Shown here: positions 1-7,697 of the stretch, in pieces
Layout: every line of letters begins with the position of its first letter
How positions within the stretch are numbered: position 1 is the first letter of the stretch
Assembly (NCBI RefSeq): GCF_009299795.1
Contig: NZ_VIGP01000006.1
Span: 192,290-256,289 of the forward strand
DNA length: 64,000 nucleotides
From: Brachybacterium subflavum
GTDB taxonomy: Bacteria > Actinomycetota > Actinomycetes > Actinomycetales > Dermabacteraceae
Direction of reading: 5' to 3'
Translations under genes and position numbers: made by a program
Notes under the pieces: generated by a model
Seen by the model: the letters and a program-made list of their open reading frames with translations, nothing else
The model's database searches: none
What the model was told of the DNA's origin: nothing

Positions 1-25
1 TCGGACCCCTGCGTACGGTGAGGCC

Positions 26-739
26 ATGGCGACACTGACCACCGGCCCCTTCGGCGACCTCCCCACCGCGCCCTACGACCCGCCCGTGCCGCCGCACGCC
101 CCCGGCACGGACGTCGTCCAGCGCAGCGTCCGCGACTTCCCCGAGACGGGCCCGGCCGTGGGCTTCGCCGTCGCCGGCACGGTCCTGCACGACTCCGAGG
201 ACCTCATCGTGATGATGACCGTCCCCGGCTCGGAGATGGCGGGGCGCGGCGGCCCCCGCTCGGGCCCGAACGGCCGGCTCGTCGCACCGGGGGACTGGGA
301 CGGCTCCTACGAGCTGTCCGCGTGGCGCGGCAGCACGGTGGTGCGCGCGCACCGACCGGGCGAGCCCTGGTCGATCTGGCGCTGGCACGACGGCACGGAC
401 TGGACGCCCCGCTGGTACGGGAACCTCGAGGCGCCGTGGCGGCGCACCCCGCTCGGCTACGACATGCAGGACTGGGCGCTCGACGTGGTCGCCGAGGGCG
501 ATCCCGCGACCGACGACTGGCGCGTCGCGATGAAGGACGAGGACGAGCTGGCATGGTTCGTGGACAACGGCACCGCGACCCGCGAGATCGCCGAGCGCAT
601 CACCGAGGTGGGAGCGACGGTGCGGGGGATCTTCGAGCGCCGCGAGGGTCTGGTCGGCGCCGACTGGGGCGCCTTCGTCCCTCCGGCCGACGCGGGACTC
701 GTGACGTTTCCGGAGGGCTGGCAGGAGCTGCGACCATGA
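26..739 (+). CDS. DUF402 domain protein
   Basis: Soluble 237-residue protein of the DUF402 family. Characterised relatives (FomD-type) are metal-dependent hydrolases of nucleoside diphosphates or related phosphate esters. The family core lies in the C-terminal half: a W-Y-G-N-L-E-A-P-W segment (residues 130-138), an L-D-V-V strand (152-155) and an acidic K-D-E-D-E-L run (170-175), which supply the aspartates and lysine typical of the fold. The first 60 residues match nothing I recognise. The ATG follows a GTGAGG ribosome site. The natural substrate cannot be read from the sequence, and the next gene (membrane thioredoxin-like) gives no clear functional link. Confidence 0.8.
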   Translation: MATLTTGPFGDLPTAPYDPPVPPHAPGTDVVQRSVRDFPETGPAVGFAVAGTVLHDSEDLIVMMTVPGSEMAGRGGPRSGPNGRLVAPGDWDGSYELSAWRGSTVVRAHRPGEPWSIWRWHDGTDWTPRWYGNLEAPWRRTPLGYDMQDWALDVVAEGDPATDDWRVAMKDEDELAWFVDNGTATREIAERITEVGATVRGIFERREGLVGADWGAFVPPADAGLVTFPEGWQELRP

Positions 740-800
740 GGCCGCTGCGATCGCCGCTGCCGCTGCCTCCGCAGGTACGACGACGAGAGGGGAGAGCGCC

Positions 801-1226
801 ATGGACCAGCGCACGCGGCTGAGCATCCTCCTGGGGTTCCTCGCCGTGCTCGTCCTCGCGATCGTGATCGGGGTCGAGAGTCTCACGGCGGGCGCTATCG
901 TCGGCGTGCTCGGCTGCCTCGTGGTGCTCTCGATCGGCTGGTGGTCGGGCCGGCGCGGACGCCACATCGCGTGGGCCGAGGCGTCGGCGAAGATCGCCCC
1001 GGGCCGCGCCCTGGTGCTGTGGAAGCCCGGCTGCGTCTACTGCGAGCGTCTGCTGCTGAGTCTGGGGCGCGACCCGTGCGTGACCTGGGTGAACGTGTGG
1101 CAGGACGAGCAGGCGAACGCACGTGTGCGCGAGCTGAACGGCGGCGACGAACTCACGCCTACGGTGATCATCGGCGACCAGGTGCTGCGCAATCCCACGG
1201 CCGACGAGATCCGCGCGCTGCTCTGA
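801..1226 (+). CDS. Membrane-anchored thioredoxin/mycoredoxin-like protein
   Basis: Predicted 141-residue protein with two N-terminal membrane helices (about residues 8-26 and 32-50) followed by a glutaredoxin/thioredoxin-like domain. The redox motif W-K-P-G-C-V-Y-C (about residues 74-81) is a C-x2-C centre. The later T-P-T-V cis-proline loop and the C-terminal N-P-T segment fit NrdH/mycoredoxin-type folds. It probably acts as a membrane-tethered thiol-disulfide oxidoreductase, with the domain facing the cytoplasm if both helices cross the membrane. A GGGGAGAG ribosome site precedes the ATG. The electron donor (mycothiol, mycoredoxin reductase or thioredoxin reductase) is unknown. Confidence 0.8.
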   Translation: MDQRTRLSILLGFLAVLVLAIVIGVESLTAGAIVGVLGCLVVLSIGWWSGRRGRHIAWAEASAKIAPGRALVLWKPGCVYCERLLLSLGRDPCVTWVNVWQDEQANARVRELNGGDELTPTVIIGDQVLRNPTADEIRALL

Positions 1227-1296
1227 TCAGGGCCGATGAGATCCGTCGGACCGATCCGATCCGCAACGGACGTGCCCGCTCGGCGCGGCGAACCGC

Positions 1297-1830
1297 TCAG
1301 CGCGGGGAGGCGGGTGAGGGGCCGACGACGTCCTGCGGACCCGACGCGGTGGGCTGGACGAAGTGCCCCTCCCGGGCGCGCTGCAGCGACGCGACGTCGT
1401 CGAAGCGCAGCAGCGCGGTGAAGCCGAGGAAGACGACGAGCATGGCGAGGATCCCCCATGCGGTGAATCCGAGGCTCTCCGCGAGGAGCACGAGCACCAC
1501 CAGCGGGACCGCCGCGATCGCACTCACCGCGACGACCCTGCCGCTGCGGGTCACGCGCCCTCCGAGATGACGGCGTCGGACGAGTCCTCCGAGGAGGAGC
1601 CCTCCGTACATGAGGACCGCATAGACCAGCCACGGCCACCAGCTCGTGGTCACAGTGGTGAGCACCATCATCACCGCGAGGGCGCCGCAGAGCATCACGG
1701 CCTGGAGCTGCGTGAGCGCCAGCGGGATGGGCCGAGGCGTGCTCCGCTCGGCCGATGCGCCCGTGAGATCCTGCGCCGTGCGCGCTGTCCGGACGCCTTC
1801 GGGTGTCGGTGTCGTCGGCGTCGCCGGCAT
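1297..1830 (-). CDS. Four-helix membrane protein of unknown function
   Basis: Integral membrane protein of about 177 residues with a polar, Thr/Pro-rich N-terminus and four hydrophobic segments: A-V-M-L-C-G-A-L-A, W-W-P-W-L-V-Y-A-V-L, V-S-A-I-A-A-V-P-L-V, and G-I-L-A-M-L-V-V-F-L. The reading frame is open further upstream. I chose the ATG at 1830 because a GAGGGGGAG ribosome site sits 4-5 bases before it, while the upstream ATG at 1857 has a weaker site. I recognise no family. It converges with the preceding thioredoxin-like gene and lies 115 bp downstream of the PAP2 gene on the same strand. Confidence 0.65.
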   Translation of the reverse strand: MPATPTTPTPEGVRTARTAQDLTGASAERSTPRPIPLALTQLQAVMLCGALAVMMVLTTVTTSWWPWLVYAVLMYGGLLLGGLVRRRHLGGRVTRSGRVVAVSAIAAVPLVVLVLLAESLGFTAWGILAMLVVFLGFTALLRFDDVASLQRAREGHFVQPTASGPQDVVGPSPASPR

Positions 1831-1945
1831 CGTGCTCCCCCTCGATCGCCGCGCCATGTTCCCCGTCGTGCGGGCCCTGCGCCGCGGAACAGGACCGCTC
1901 CTCGACCGTACGGAACCGTCGCGGACGAGACAACCGTCCGGGTGC

Positions 1946-3151
1946 TCAGGGCGTGCGCACGGCCTCGAAGGCCGAGGCCGGTCGTCGTGAGGGGCGGGTG
2001 GTGTCGGGCCGTTCGGACGGCCGACGTCGAACGGGTCGATGGCGGAGCTGCTGCTCGGACGAGCGCGGGTGCACGGTGCCGAGACCTGGACGTGAGCCAC
2101 CGGGGGCAGAGCCGCCGGCGCCGAGGTCGGCGTCGGCGGGGAGGCCGACCGGGCGCCGTCGTGCCCGGTGCTGACCGGTGGCCCACCCGGCAAGCGCCAC
2201 GGAGGCCCAGCCGATGCCCATGCCGAAGATGTCGTCGAGGATGTAGTGCCAGCCGAAGTAGATGGTGGCGACCGTCGTCACGCCGAAGAAGATCCAGGCG
2301 GTCACCCGGAGGGCTGCCTTCTGATGGGTGCGCCTCATGAACAGCGCTGCGGCGAAGGTGACGGAGACGTGGAGCGACGCGAACGCGGCGACACCCTGGA
2401 TGGAGTCGCTGCCGACAGGGTTGCTGAGAAAGTCGAGGCGCGTGGTGAGGAGGGAGTCCTGGAGTCGGCTGACTCCGGTGTCGGGCAGTGTCCGGTAGGC
2501 CTCGGGATCGCTGAACGCCGGGCCGACCGACGGCAGGATGTAATAGCTGACGGTGCCGAGAGCCCAATTGAGGCACAGGGTCGTGGCATACCAGGCGCCG
2601 ATGGAAGGCGTGCGACTGAGCACGAGGAACGCGCCGAGGCTGATCGGGACCAGCGGAAGATAGGCCAGGTAGGCGACCGAGAGAAGGGTCGCAGCGATGT
2701 CGGTCCCGAGCAGATGGTGCAGCATCACTGCCGGGTTGTGGCCCTCGGTGAGCGAGGAGTCGATGTGGAGCAGCTGCCGGTCGAAGAGAGTGCCGCGACG
2801 GTACACCGGCAGCATGCTCTTGAGGTTGCGGTAGGCGACGTAGCAGACGTAGAAGCTCAGCAGGCCCGTGCCGATGCACAGCAGGCGGTGGGCGGTCCAT
2901 TCCTTCTTGGCGACGTCGATGACCGCGGTGGGAAGGCGCCGCACCCCGTTCCGTCTCACTGCCTCTACGATGAGCCCGCCGCCGATGAACCCGAGAGCCA
3001 GCAGAGGCAGGCGGATGTACGAGGGTCCGAGGAAACCGTCGGGGTCCCGCAGGGGGAGACCGAGGTAGAGGGACGAGACCACGGCGGCTGCTCCGATGAG
3101 CAGAGAGAGCGCCACGGCGAACGTGTACGGCCAGCGTCGCATTCGGGTCAT
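1946..3151 (-). CDS. PAP2-superfamily membrane phosphatase (AUR1-like PAP2_3)
   Basis: Polytopic membrane protein of 401 residues with about six to seven helices. It carries phosphatidic acid phosphatase superfamily motifs: S-L-H-V-S (the C2 histidine motif, about residue 260) and G-W-H-Y-I-L-D-D-I (the C3 histidine/aspartate motif, about residue 300). The arrangement resembles the PAP2_3 branch that includes inositol phosphorylceramide synthase-like enzymes. It probably hydrolyses or transfers a lipid-linked phosphate at the outer membrane face. The last 75 residues are low-complexity and Arg/Pro-rich. Codon third positions look less extreme in GC than in neighbouring genes, and the start lies in an AT-richer stretch (3152-3215). 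The substrate is unknown. Confidence 0.75.
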   Translation of the reverse strand: MTRMRRWPYTFAVALSLLIGAAAVVSSLYLGLPLRDPDGFLGPSYIRLPLLALGFIGGGLIVEAVRRNGVRRLPTAVIDVAKKEWTAHRLLCIGTGLLSFYVCYVAYRNLKSMLPVYRRGTLFDRQLLHIDSSLTEGHNPAVMLHHLLGTDIAATLLSVAYLAYLPLVPISLGAFLVLSRTPSIGAWYATTLCLNWALGTVSYYILPSVGPAFSDPEAYRTLPDTGVSRLQDSLLTTRLDFLSNPVGSDSIQGVAAFASLHVSVTFAAALFMRRTHQKAALRVTAWIFFGVTTVATIYFGWHYILDDIFGMGIGWASVALAGWATGQHRARRRPVGLPADADLGAGGSAPGGSRPGLGTVHPRSSEQQLRHRPVRRRPSERPDTTRPSRRPASAFEAVRTP

Positions 3152-3303
3152 CGGGATATTCTCGTGACAGTTTTTAACGTTGCCTCGGATTTCTCTTGGT
3201 GCCCGCTGACCGGGTGAACGGGCTTCGGTGAGGTGCTGGTCGAGAGATCAGTGCCAACGGGAGCGAGTCCGTGGCCGACGAGGAGACCCCCGGTCGCGCC
3301 GAC

Positions 3304-4017
3304 TCAGGGCGTGCGCACGGCGCCGAAGATCAGCGTGCGGCGCAGGGCGAAGCCGAGCTTCTCGTAGGCCGCGATCGCCCCGGTGTTCTCGGCTCCCGTG
3401 TGCAGCAGGGCGCGGTCGCCGCGCTGCTGGATGCCGTGGGCGACGTCGAGCACGAGGCGCGAGGCCAGACCCTGCCGGCGCTGATCGGGGTCGACCGCCA
3501 CGGCGCTGATCTCGGTCCAGCCGTCGGGGTGGAGACGCTCACCGGCCATCGCGACCAGGCGGCCCTCGCGGCGGATGCCGACATAGCGGCCCAGCTCATG
3601 GGTGCGGGGGAGGAACGGGCCCGGCTTGTTGCGCTCGACCAGGGCGAGCATCTCGGAGGCGTCGTCGGCGCCGAGGACGACGGCCTCCTCGTCGGGCCGG
3701 GTGTGCAGGGCCGGGGTCTGCGTGAGCTGCACGCCGTCGATCCTGTGCTCCCAGCTCCAGCCGTCGGGCAGCGTCGGGTCGGCGTGGGAGACGCTGACGA
3801 CGGCGTCGTGGCCGAACACGTCCACGATCGCGTCCCACACGCCCGGGTCCTCCCAGTCCTTCACGCCGACGAACGGCGAGACGTCCTCCGGGTAGCGCAG
3901 CACCAGGTCGTTGCCGATCGCGAAGTGCGCGTGGGCGCCCGTGAGCGCGGACCAGGCGGGGGCATCCAGCACGGACTCGTCCGTGGGAGCGGAGGCGGTG
4001 TCGGCGAGCGTGACCAT
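3304..4017 (-). CDS. GNAT-family N-acetyltransferase
   Basis: Protein of 237 residues whose C-terminal half is a GCN5-related acetyltransferase fold. The acetyl-CoA pyrophosphate loop is visible as V-D-P-D-Q-R-R-Q-G-L-A (about residues 172-182), followed by the N-T-G-A-I-A-A-Y-E-K-L-G-F motif B/helix region (about 210-222). The N-terminal 110 residues resemble the extra domain seen in actinobacterial FR47-like GNAT proteins. It would transfer an acetyl group from acetyl-CoA to an unknown amine. Monocistronic. Only a weak ribosome site (GGAGAT, rather distant) precedes the ATG. Confidence 0.85.
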   Translation of the reverse strand: MVTLADTASAPTDESVLDAPAWSALTGAHAHFAIGNDLVLRYPEDVSPFVGVKDWEDPGVWDAIVDVFGHDAVVSVSHADPTLPDGWSWEHRIDGVQLTQTPALHTRPDEEAVVLGADDASEMLALVERNKPGPFLPRTHELGRYVGIRREGRLVAMAGERLHPDGWTEISAVAVDPDQRRQGLASRLVLDVAHGIQQRGDRALLHTGAENTGAIAAYEKLGFALRRTLIFGAVRTP

Positions 4018-4324
4018 GGTCGGACGATCTCCAGAAGCAGGCGGGACGGGCCTTCACGGTAGATCCACGAGGGTCGGCGGCGACAGGCGCGGAGCGCGGG
4101 TGTGACGAAGGGAGAACACATGCGGCGAGCAGCCCGCGGCAGGGGCGGGCTCCGCAGCGTCGCGCTGCCGGCCCGCCCGCGGCCCGTGCGGCCCTCGGCC
4201 ACCGCGCTCCCCACCGGGCCTGCCCCTGCACCCCTCCCGTCCCGGGATCCCCGCCGCTAGGCTCGATGCACGCCCGGATCACCGCCGACCGGGATCGCCG
4301 ATCGCACCCCTCAGGAGGGACGCC
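4018..4324. other. Intergenic region between divergent GNAT and universal stress genes
   Basis: Holds the divergent control regions of the two flanking genes. A TAGGCT at 4258-4263 could be a -10 element for the plus-strand stress gene. I see no convincing -35, no DosR-type palindrome and no hairpin. A 46-codon frame (4120-4260) with an AAGGGAG before its ATG is present, but its Arg/Pro/Ala composition looks like chance coding in GC-rich DNA. Confidence 0.4.
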
Positions 4325-5191
4325 ATGGACTTCAGCGACACCATCATCGTCGGGTACGACGGCTCGGATCAGTCGGCGATGGCCCTGCGCTGGGCGGCGC
4401 GGCTGGCGAGGTCCGGGAAGAAGCCGCTCGCGATCATCCACGCCTGGATCTTCCCGCTGGTCACCAAGGACCTGGGACCGGTGAAGGGCGTCTCCGGCTC
4501 CGGCCACCGCAACGTCGCCGAGCAGCTGCTGAGGGAGGCCGCGGGCATCGCCGAGGAGGCGGCACCGGGGGTGGAGGTGCGCACCGAGCTGATCACCGGC
4601 AACCCGCGCGCTGTCCTCGAGACGGCCTCGCGCACCGCGCTGCTGATGGCCGTCGGCAGTCGCGGCCTCGGCGGCTTCCTCGGCATGCTGCTGGGCTCGG
4701 TGAGCCTGGGCCTGATCACCCACCCCGGCTGCCCCGTGATCGTGGTGCGCGAGGACGAGGCACCGCACGGGCCCGTCCTCGTCGGCGTCGACGGCTCGGA
4801 GGCGAGCCTCGAGGCGGTCGACGCCGGCGTGCGCCTCTCTCGCGCTCTCGGCGAGGGCCTCGCCCTCCTGCACGTGCGCGGCACGGTCGACGGGCACGTC
4901 GTCGAGGGCGACGGCGCCGAGCGCATCCTCGACGAGGCGACCGCCCGCGCGCACGCGTCGGCCCCCGATCTGGCCGTCACTGCGCAGGCGACGGAGGGGA
5001 GCAGCGTGCCCGACGGTCTCCTGCAGGCCTCGACCGAGGTCGGCATGCTCGTGCTGGGATACCGGGGCCGCCACGGTCGGCTCTTCGGGTCGACCGCGCA
5101 CGCCGTGGTCCACCATGCGGAGTGCACGACCGTGATCTGCCGCCACGAGTTCCGCGGCGAGACGGAGAGCGCCTCGGAGGAGTCTGACTGA
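4325..5191 (+). CDS. Tandem universal stress protein (two UspA domains)
   Basis: Protein of 288 residues made of two consecutive UspA domains (about 5-140 and 150-280). Each begins with the Usp V-G-Y-D-G-S / V-G-V-D-G-S strand. The first domain ends in the ATP-binding loop G-S-R-G-L-G-G-F-L-G-M-L-L-G-S-V-S, a G-x2-G-x9-G-(S/T)-type motif. The second has the comparable G-Y-R-G-R-H-G-R-L-F-G-S-T-A. The first domain probably binds ATP. Such proteins respond to hypoxia, starvation or other stress in actinobacteria, but no DosR box is visible upstream. A strong AGGAGGGA ribosome site precedes the ATG. Confidence 0.92.
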   Translation: MDFSDTIIVGYDGSDQSAMALRWAARLARSGKKPLAIIHAWIFPLVTKDLGPVKGVSGSGHRNVAEQLLREAAGIAEEAAPGVEVRTELITGNPRAVLETASRTALLMAVGSRGLGGFLGMLLGSVSLGLITHPGCPVIVVREDEAPHGPVLVGVDGSEASLEAVDAGVRLSRALGEGLALLHVRGTVDGHVVEGDGAERILDEATARAHASAPDLAVTAQATEGSSVPDGLLQASTEVGMLVLGYRGRHGRLFGSTAHAVVHHAECTTVICRHEFRGETESASEESD

Positions 5192-5257
5192 GGGGCTGCT
5201 CCTCGCCTCCCGCTCCACGCACCCTGCTCCTCCCCTCCGGTCCGACCTCCCCTGCGC

Positions 5258-5677
5258 TCACTCCTGGCGTTCGGCGATCTCCTGCGCCCGTCCCACCTGC
5301 ACGCGCTTGTCCCAGCGCAGCTCGATGAACAGGCCGACGCCGATCGCGACGACGAGCAGCCAGCGCGCGGGCTCCGGGGCGGCGGACGACGCCCCCATCA
5401 CGACGAGCACGATGGCCAGCAGGGTCAGACCGCCGACCACGAGCTGGCGCATCGAGCGCTCGAGGCCGGACCCGGCGCAGAGCATCCGCGCGAAGCCGTC
5501 GATGAGCACGAGCGCGACGACGAGCCCACCGCACACGATGGTGCGGGCGAGCAGGTCCAGCGGAACCAGGCCGAGCATGGTCGCCGCGGCGGCGCCGCCG
5601 AGCACCGCCTCCGCGAGAGTCCACCCCCAGGGCACGGGGCGCGGATGGGGGACGACGGGGCTGTAGCCGGAAGACAT
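5258..5677 (-). CDS. Small four-helix membrane protein
   Basis: Predicted 139-residue membrane protein with about four hydrophobic segments (residues 17-38, 42-61, 78-97, 104-123) and a charged C-terminus ending R-V-Q-V-G-R-A-Q-E-I-A-E-R-Q-E. An AGGAGGT ribosome site supports the start. I recognise no family; it looks like one of the many small actinobacterial DUF membrane proteins. It lies convergent to the universal stress gene and divergent from the sialidase gene. Confidence 0.6.
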   Translation of the reverse strand: MSSGYSPVVPHPRPVPWGWTLAEAVLGGAAAATMLGLVPLDLLARTIVCGGLVVALVLIDGFARMLCAGSGLERSMRQLVVGGLTLLAIVLVVMGASSAAPEPARWLLVVAIGVGLFIELRWDKRVQVGRAQEIAERQE

Positions 5678-5881
5678 GGCGCACCTCCTGCGCGAGGTCC
5701 TCCTGCCAGCGTACGCGCGGCGCGAGCGCGCGATCCGGCAGCGTCGGAGGGTGTTCCGCCGGGTGCTCCCACCCTTGTGGCGACTCGCTCGCTCCCCTAA
5801 GGTCAGACATCAGACGTCCCCCGGCGAGTCCCCGCGAGGCGACCGCCCCCGCCGCCGGTGGACAGGAACGAAGGAGCTCCC

Positions 5882-7450
5882 GTGACGTCTTCTCCCCGCA
5901 AAGCCGCGCCCCATCGCCGCACCGTCCTCGGTGCGGGCACCGGCGCTCTCGCCGCCCTCCTCGCCGTGCCCGCGGCAGCCCACGCGGCACCCGCAGGCCA
6001 CGGCCGCGACGGCGGGAACACGGGCGGACGAGGGCACGGCCACGGGCATGGCCACGGGCGAGATGGCAGCACCGGCGGGCGGTTCCTCACGGCGACCCTC
6101 GCGACCGGCGGCGACGGCGAGTTCCCGAACTACCGGATCACCGCGCTCGTGCAGCTCGAGAACGGTGACGTCCTCGCCGCCTACGACGGCCGCCCCACCG
6201 GCATCGACGCCCCTGGCCCGAACTCGATCCTCCAGCGCCGATCGCGCGACGGGGGTCGCACGTGGGAGGAGCAGACGGTCATCGAGCAGGGCCGCGACGG
6301 CGACGACAAGATCGGGTTCTCCGACCCCAGCTACGTCTGCGACCGCATCACCGGCACGCTGTTCAACTTCCATGTGTTCTCCAAGGACCAGGGGTTCTTC
6401 GGCAGCGCCTATGGCAACGACGACGCCGACCGCGCGGTGCTCAGCGCCACCGTCTCGGTCTCGGAGGACGACGGGCGCACCTGGACCTCACGGCGGCTGA
6501 CGGAGGTCACCAAGCCCGAGGACGTCCGCGGCATGTTCGCCACCAGCGGCGCAGGCATCCAGATCACCCGCGGGAAGCACCGCGGGCGCCTCGTCCAGCA
6601 GTACATCGGGCAGTGGCGCGACGAATCCTTCCGCGCGTACTCGGTGTTCTCGGACGACCACGGCGAGACCTGGCGCATGGGCGAGCCGACGGGCGTGAAC
6701 ATGGACGAGAACAAGGTCGTCGAGCTCGGCGACGGCACGCTCATGCTCAATTCCCGCGTCCACAGCGGTGCCGCTGCGCGCTACGTCGCCCTCTCCCATG
6801 ACGGCGGCGAGACCTGGTCCGAGCCCGTTCTCGACGCGACCCTCACCGACCCGCGCAACAACGCCTCGATCATCGCGATGAACCCGGGCGCGAAGACAGG
6901 GTCCGCCGCCGCGAAGGAGCTGCTGTTCTCGAACTCGGACAGCGCGACCGACCGCGTCAACGGCACCGTGCGCTATTCCTACGACGACGGCGAGACCTGG
7001 CCGGTCAAGAAGACCTACCAGGCGGGTGACCACGCCTACTCGCAGCTCGCCGCGCTCGAGGACGGGACCTTCGGGGTGCTCTTCGAGGGCGAGGATGCCG
7101 ACACCATCGTCTTCGGACGCTTCGACTGCGACTGGCTGAACCCCTTCCGCCTGCACGTGCCGGACACCTCCGCCGAGGTCGCCCCGGGCGAGGACGCCCG
7201 GGTCGCGGTGCGGCTGCGCAACGACGAGAAGCGCGCTCTGCCCTCCTCCCGCGTCTCGGCGGACCTGCCCGACGGGTGGAGCGCCGAGAGCGTGCACGTC
7301 CCGGCCATCCCTCCGGGCCGCAGCCGCACGGTCCGCCTGCGCGTCACCGCTCCGGCCGACGCCGCGGCGGGCGCGGTCACGGGCGACGTGACGATCAGCG
7401 CCGGGTCGTTCTCCCTGCGCGGGGACCTGGAGGTCACCGTCACGGCGTGA
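5882..7450 (+). CDS. Tat-exported exo-alpha-sialidase with C-terminal NEW3-like domain
   Basis: GTG start at 5882 chosen because AAGGAG sits five bases upstream; a longer in-frame GTG at 5858 lacks a site. The 522-residue product begins with a twin-arginine signal (R12-R13, then A-L-A-A-L-L-A-V-P-A-A-A-H-A). A (Gly-His)n linker at residues 51-59 follows, then a six-bladed sialidase domain. I see the Y-R-I-T motif (R-I-P equivalent) and five Asp boxes of the form S-x-D-x-G-x-T-W. The C-terminal 100 residues look like the NPCBM-associated NEW3 beta-sandwich. It should release terminal sialic acids from glycans outside the cell. No sialic-acid transporter or catabolic genes are nearby. Confidence 0.9.
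   Translation: MTSSPRKAAPHRRTVLGAGTGALAALLAVPAAAHAAPAGHGRDGGNTGGRGHGHGHGHGRDGSTGGRFLTATLATGGDGEFPNYRITALVQLENGDVLAAYDGRPTGIDAPGPNSILQRRSRDGGRTWEEQTVIEQGRDGDDKIGFSDPSYVCDRITGTLFNFHVFSKDQGFFGSAYGNDDADRAVLSATVSVSEDDGRTWTSRRLTEVTKPEDVRGMFATSGAGIQITRGKHRGRLVQQYIGQWRDESFRAYSVFSDDHGETWRMGEPTGVNMDENKVVELGDGTLMLNSRVHSGAAARYVALSHDGGETWSEPVLDATLTDPRNNASIIAMNPGAKTGSAAAKELLFSNSDSATDRVNGTVRYSYDDGETWPVKKTYQAGDHAYSQLAALEDGTFGVLFEGEDADTIVFGRFDCDWLNPFRLHVPDTSAEVAPGEDARVAVRLRNDEKRALPSSRVSADLPDGWSAESVHVPAIPPGRSRTVRLRVTAPADAAAGAVTGDVTISAGSFSLRGDLEVTVTA
6032..6058 (+). repeat. Gly-His dipeptide repeat in sialidase linker
   Basis: Codes for G-H-G-H-G-H-G-H-G just after the Tat signal peptide of the sialidase. A very similar Gly-His stretch, similar also at DNA level, follows the signal peptide of the NlpC/P60 protein at 62185-62241. 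Confidence 0.8.
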
Positions 7451-7468
7451 ACGCCCGCCTGCCGGTCC

Positions 7469-7502
7469 GACGGGGAGCGCCGCACATGCGGCGCTCCCCG
7501 TC
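7469..7502 (+). terminator. Strong hairpin after sialidase gene
   Basis: A perfect 15-bp inverted repeat (GACGGGGAGCGCCGC / its complement) with a four-base ACAT loop begins 19 bases after the sialidase stop. There is no T-run, as is usual for GC-rich actinobacteria. Position and stability fit an intrinsic terminator. Confidence 0.75.
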
Positions 7503-7697
7503 GTCGTCGCGAGGCGTCCGCTCGGGATCGTCGGCCCCGCGGTTCGTCGGACGTGCGGGCCCACGGCCCATCGCCTGCACCCGTTGGACACCCGCGCCCC
7601 GCCTGCGGCATGCTGTACCTGAAACCGTCGGTATCAGGAATCAGCGCCTCGATGACGACCGGCGCCTCGACGACGAGAAGACCCCGAAAGGCTGGCC

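Noticed and set aside
4120..4260. Small 46-codon frame with AAGGGAG before the ATG
   Set aside because: Composition (Arg, Pro, Ala) is what chance frames give in this DNA, and there is no similarity to anything known to me.
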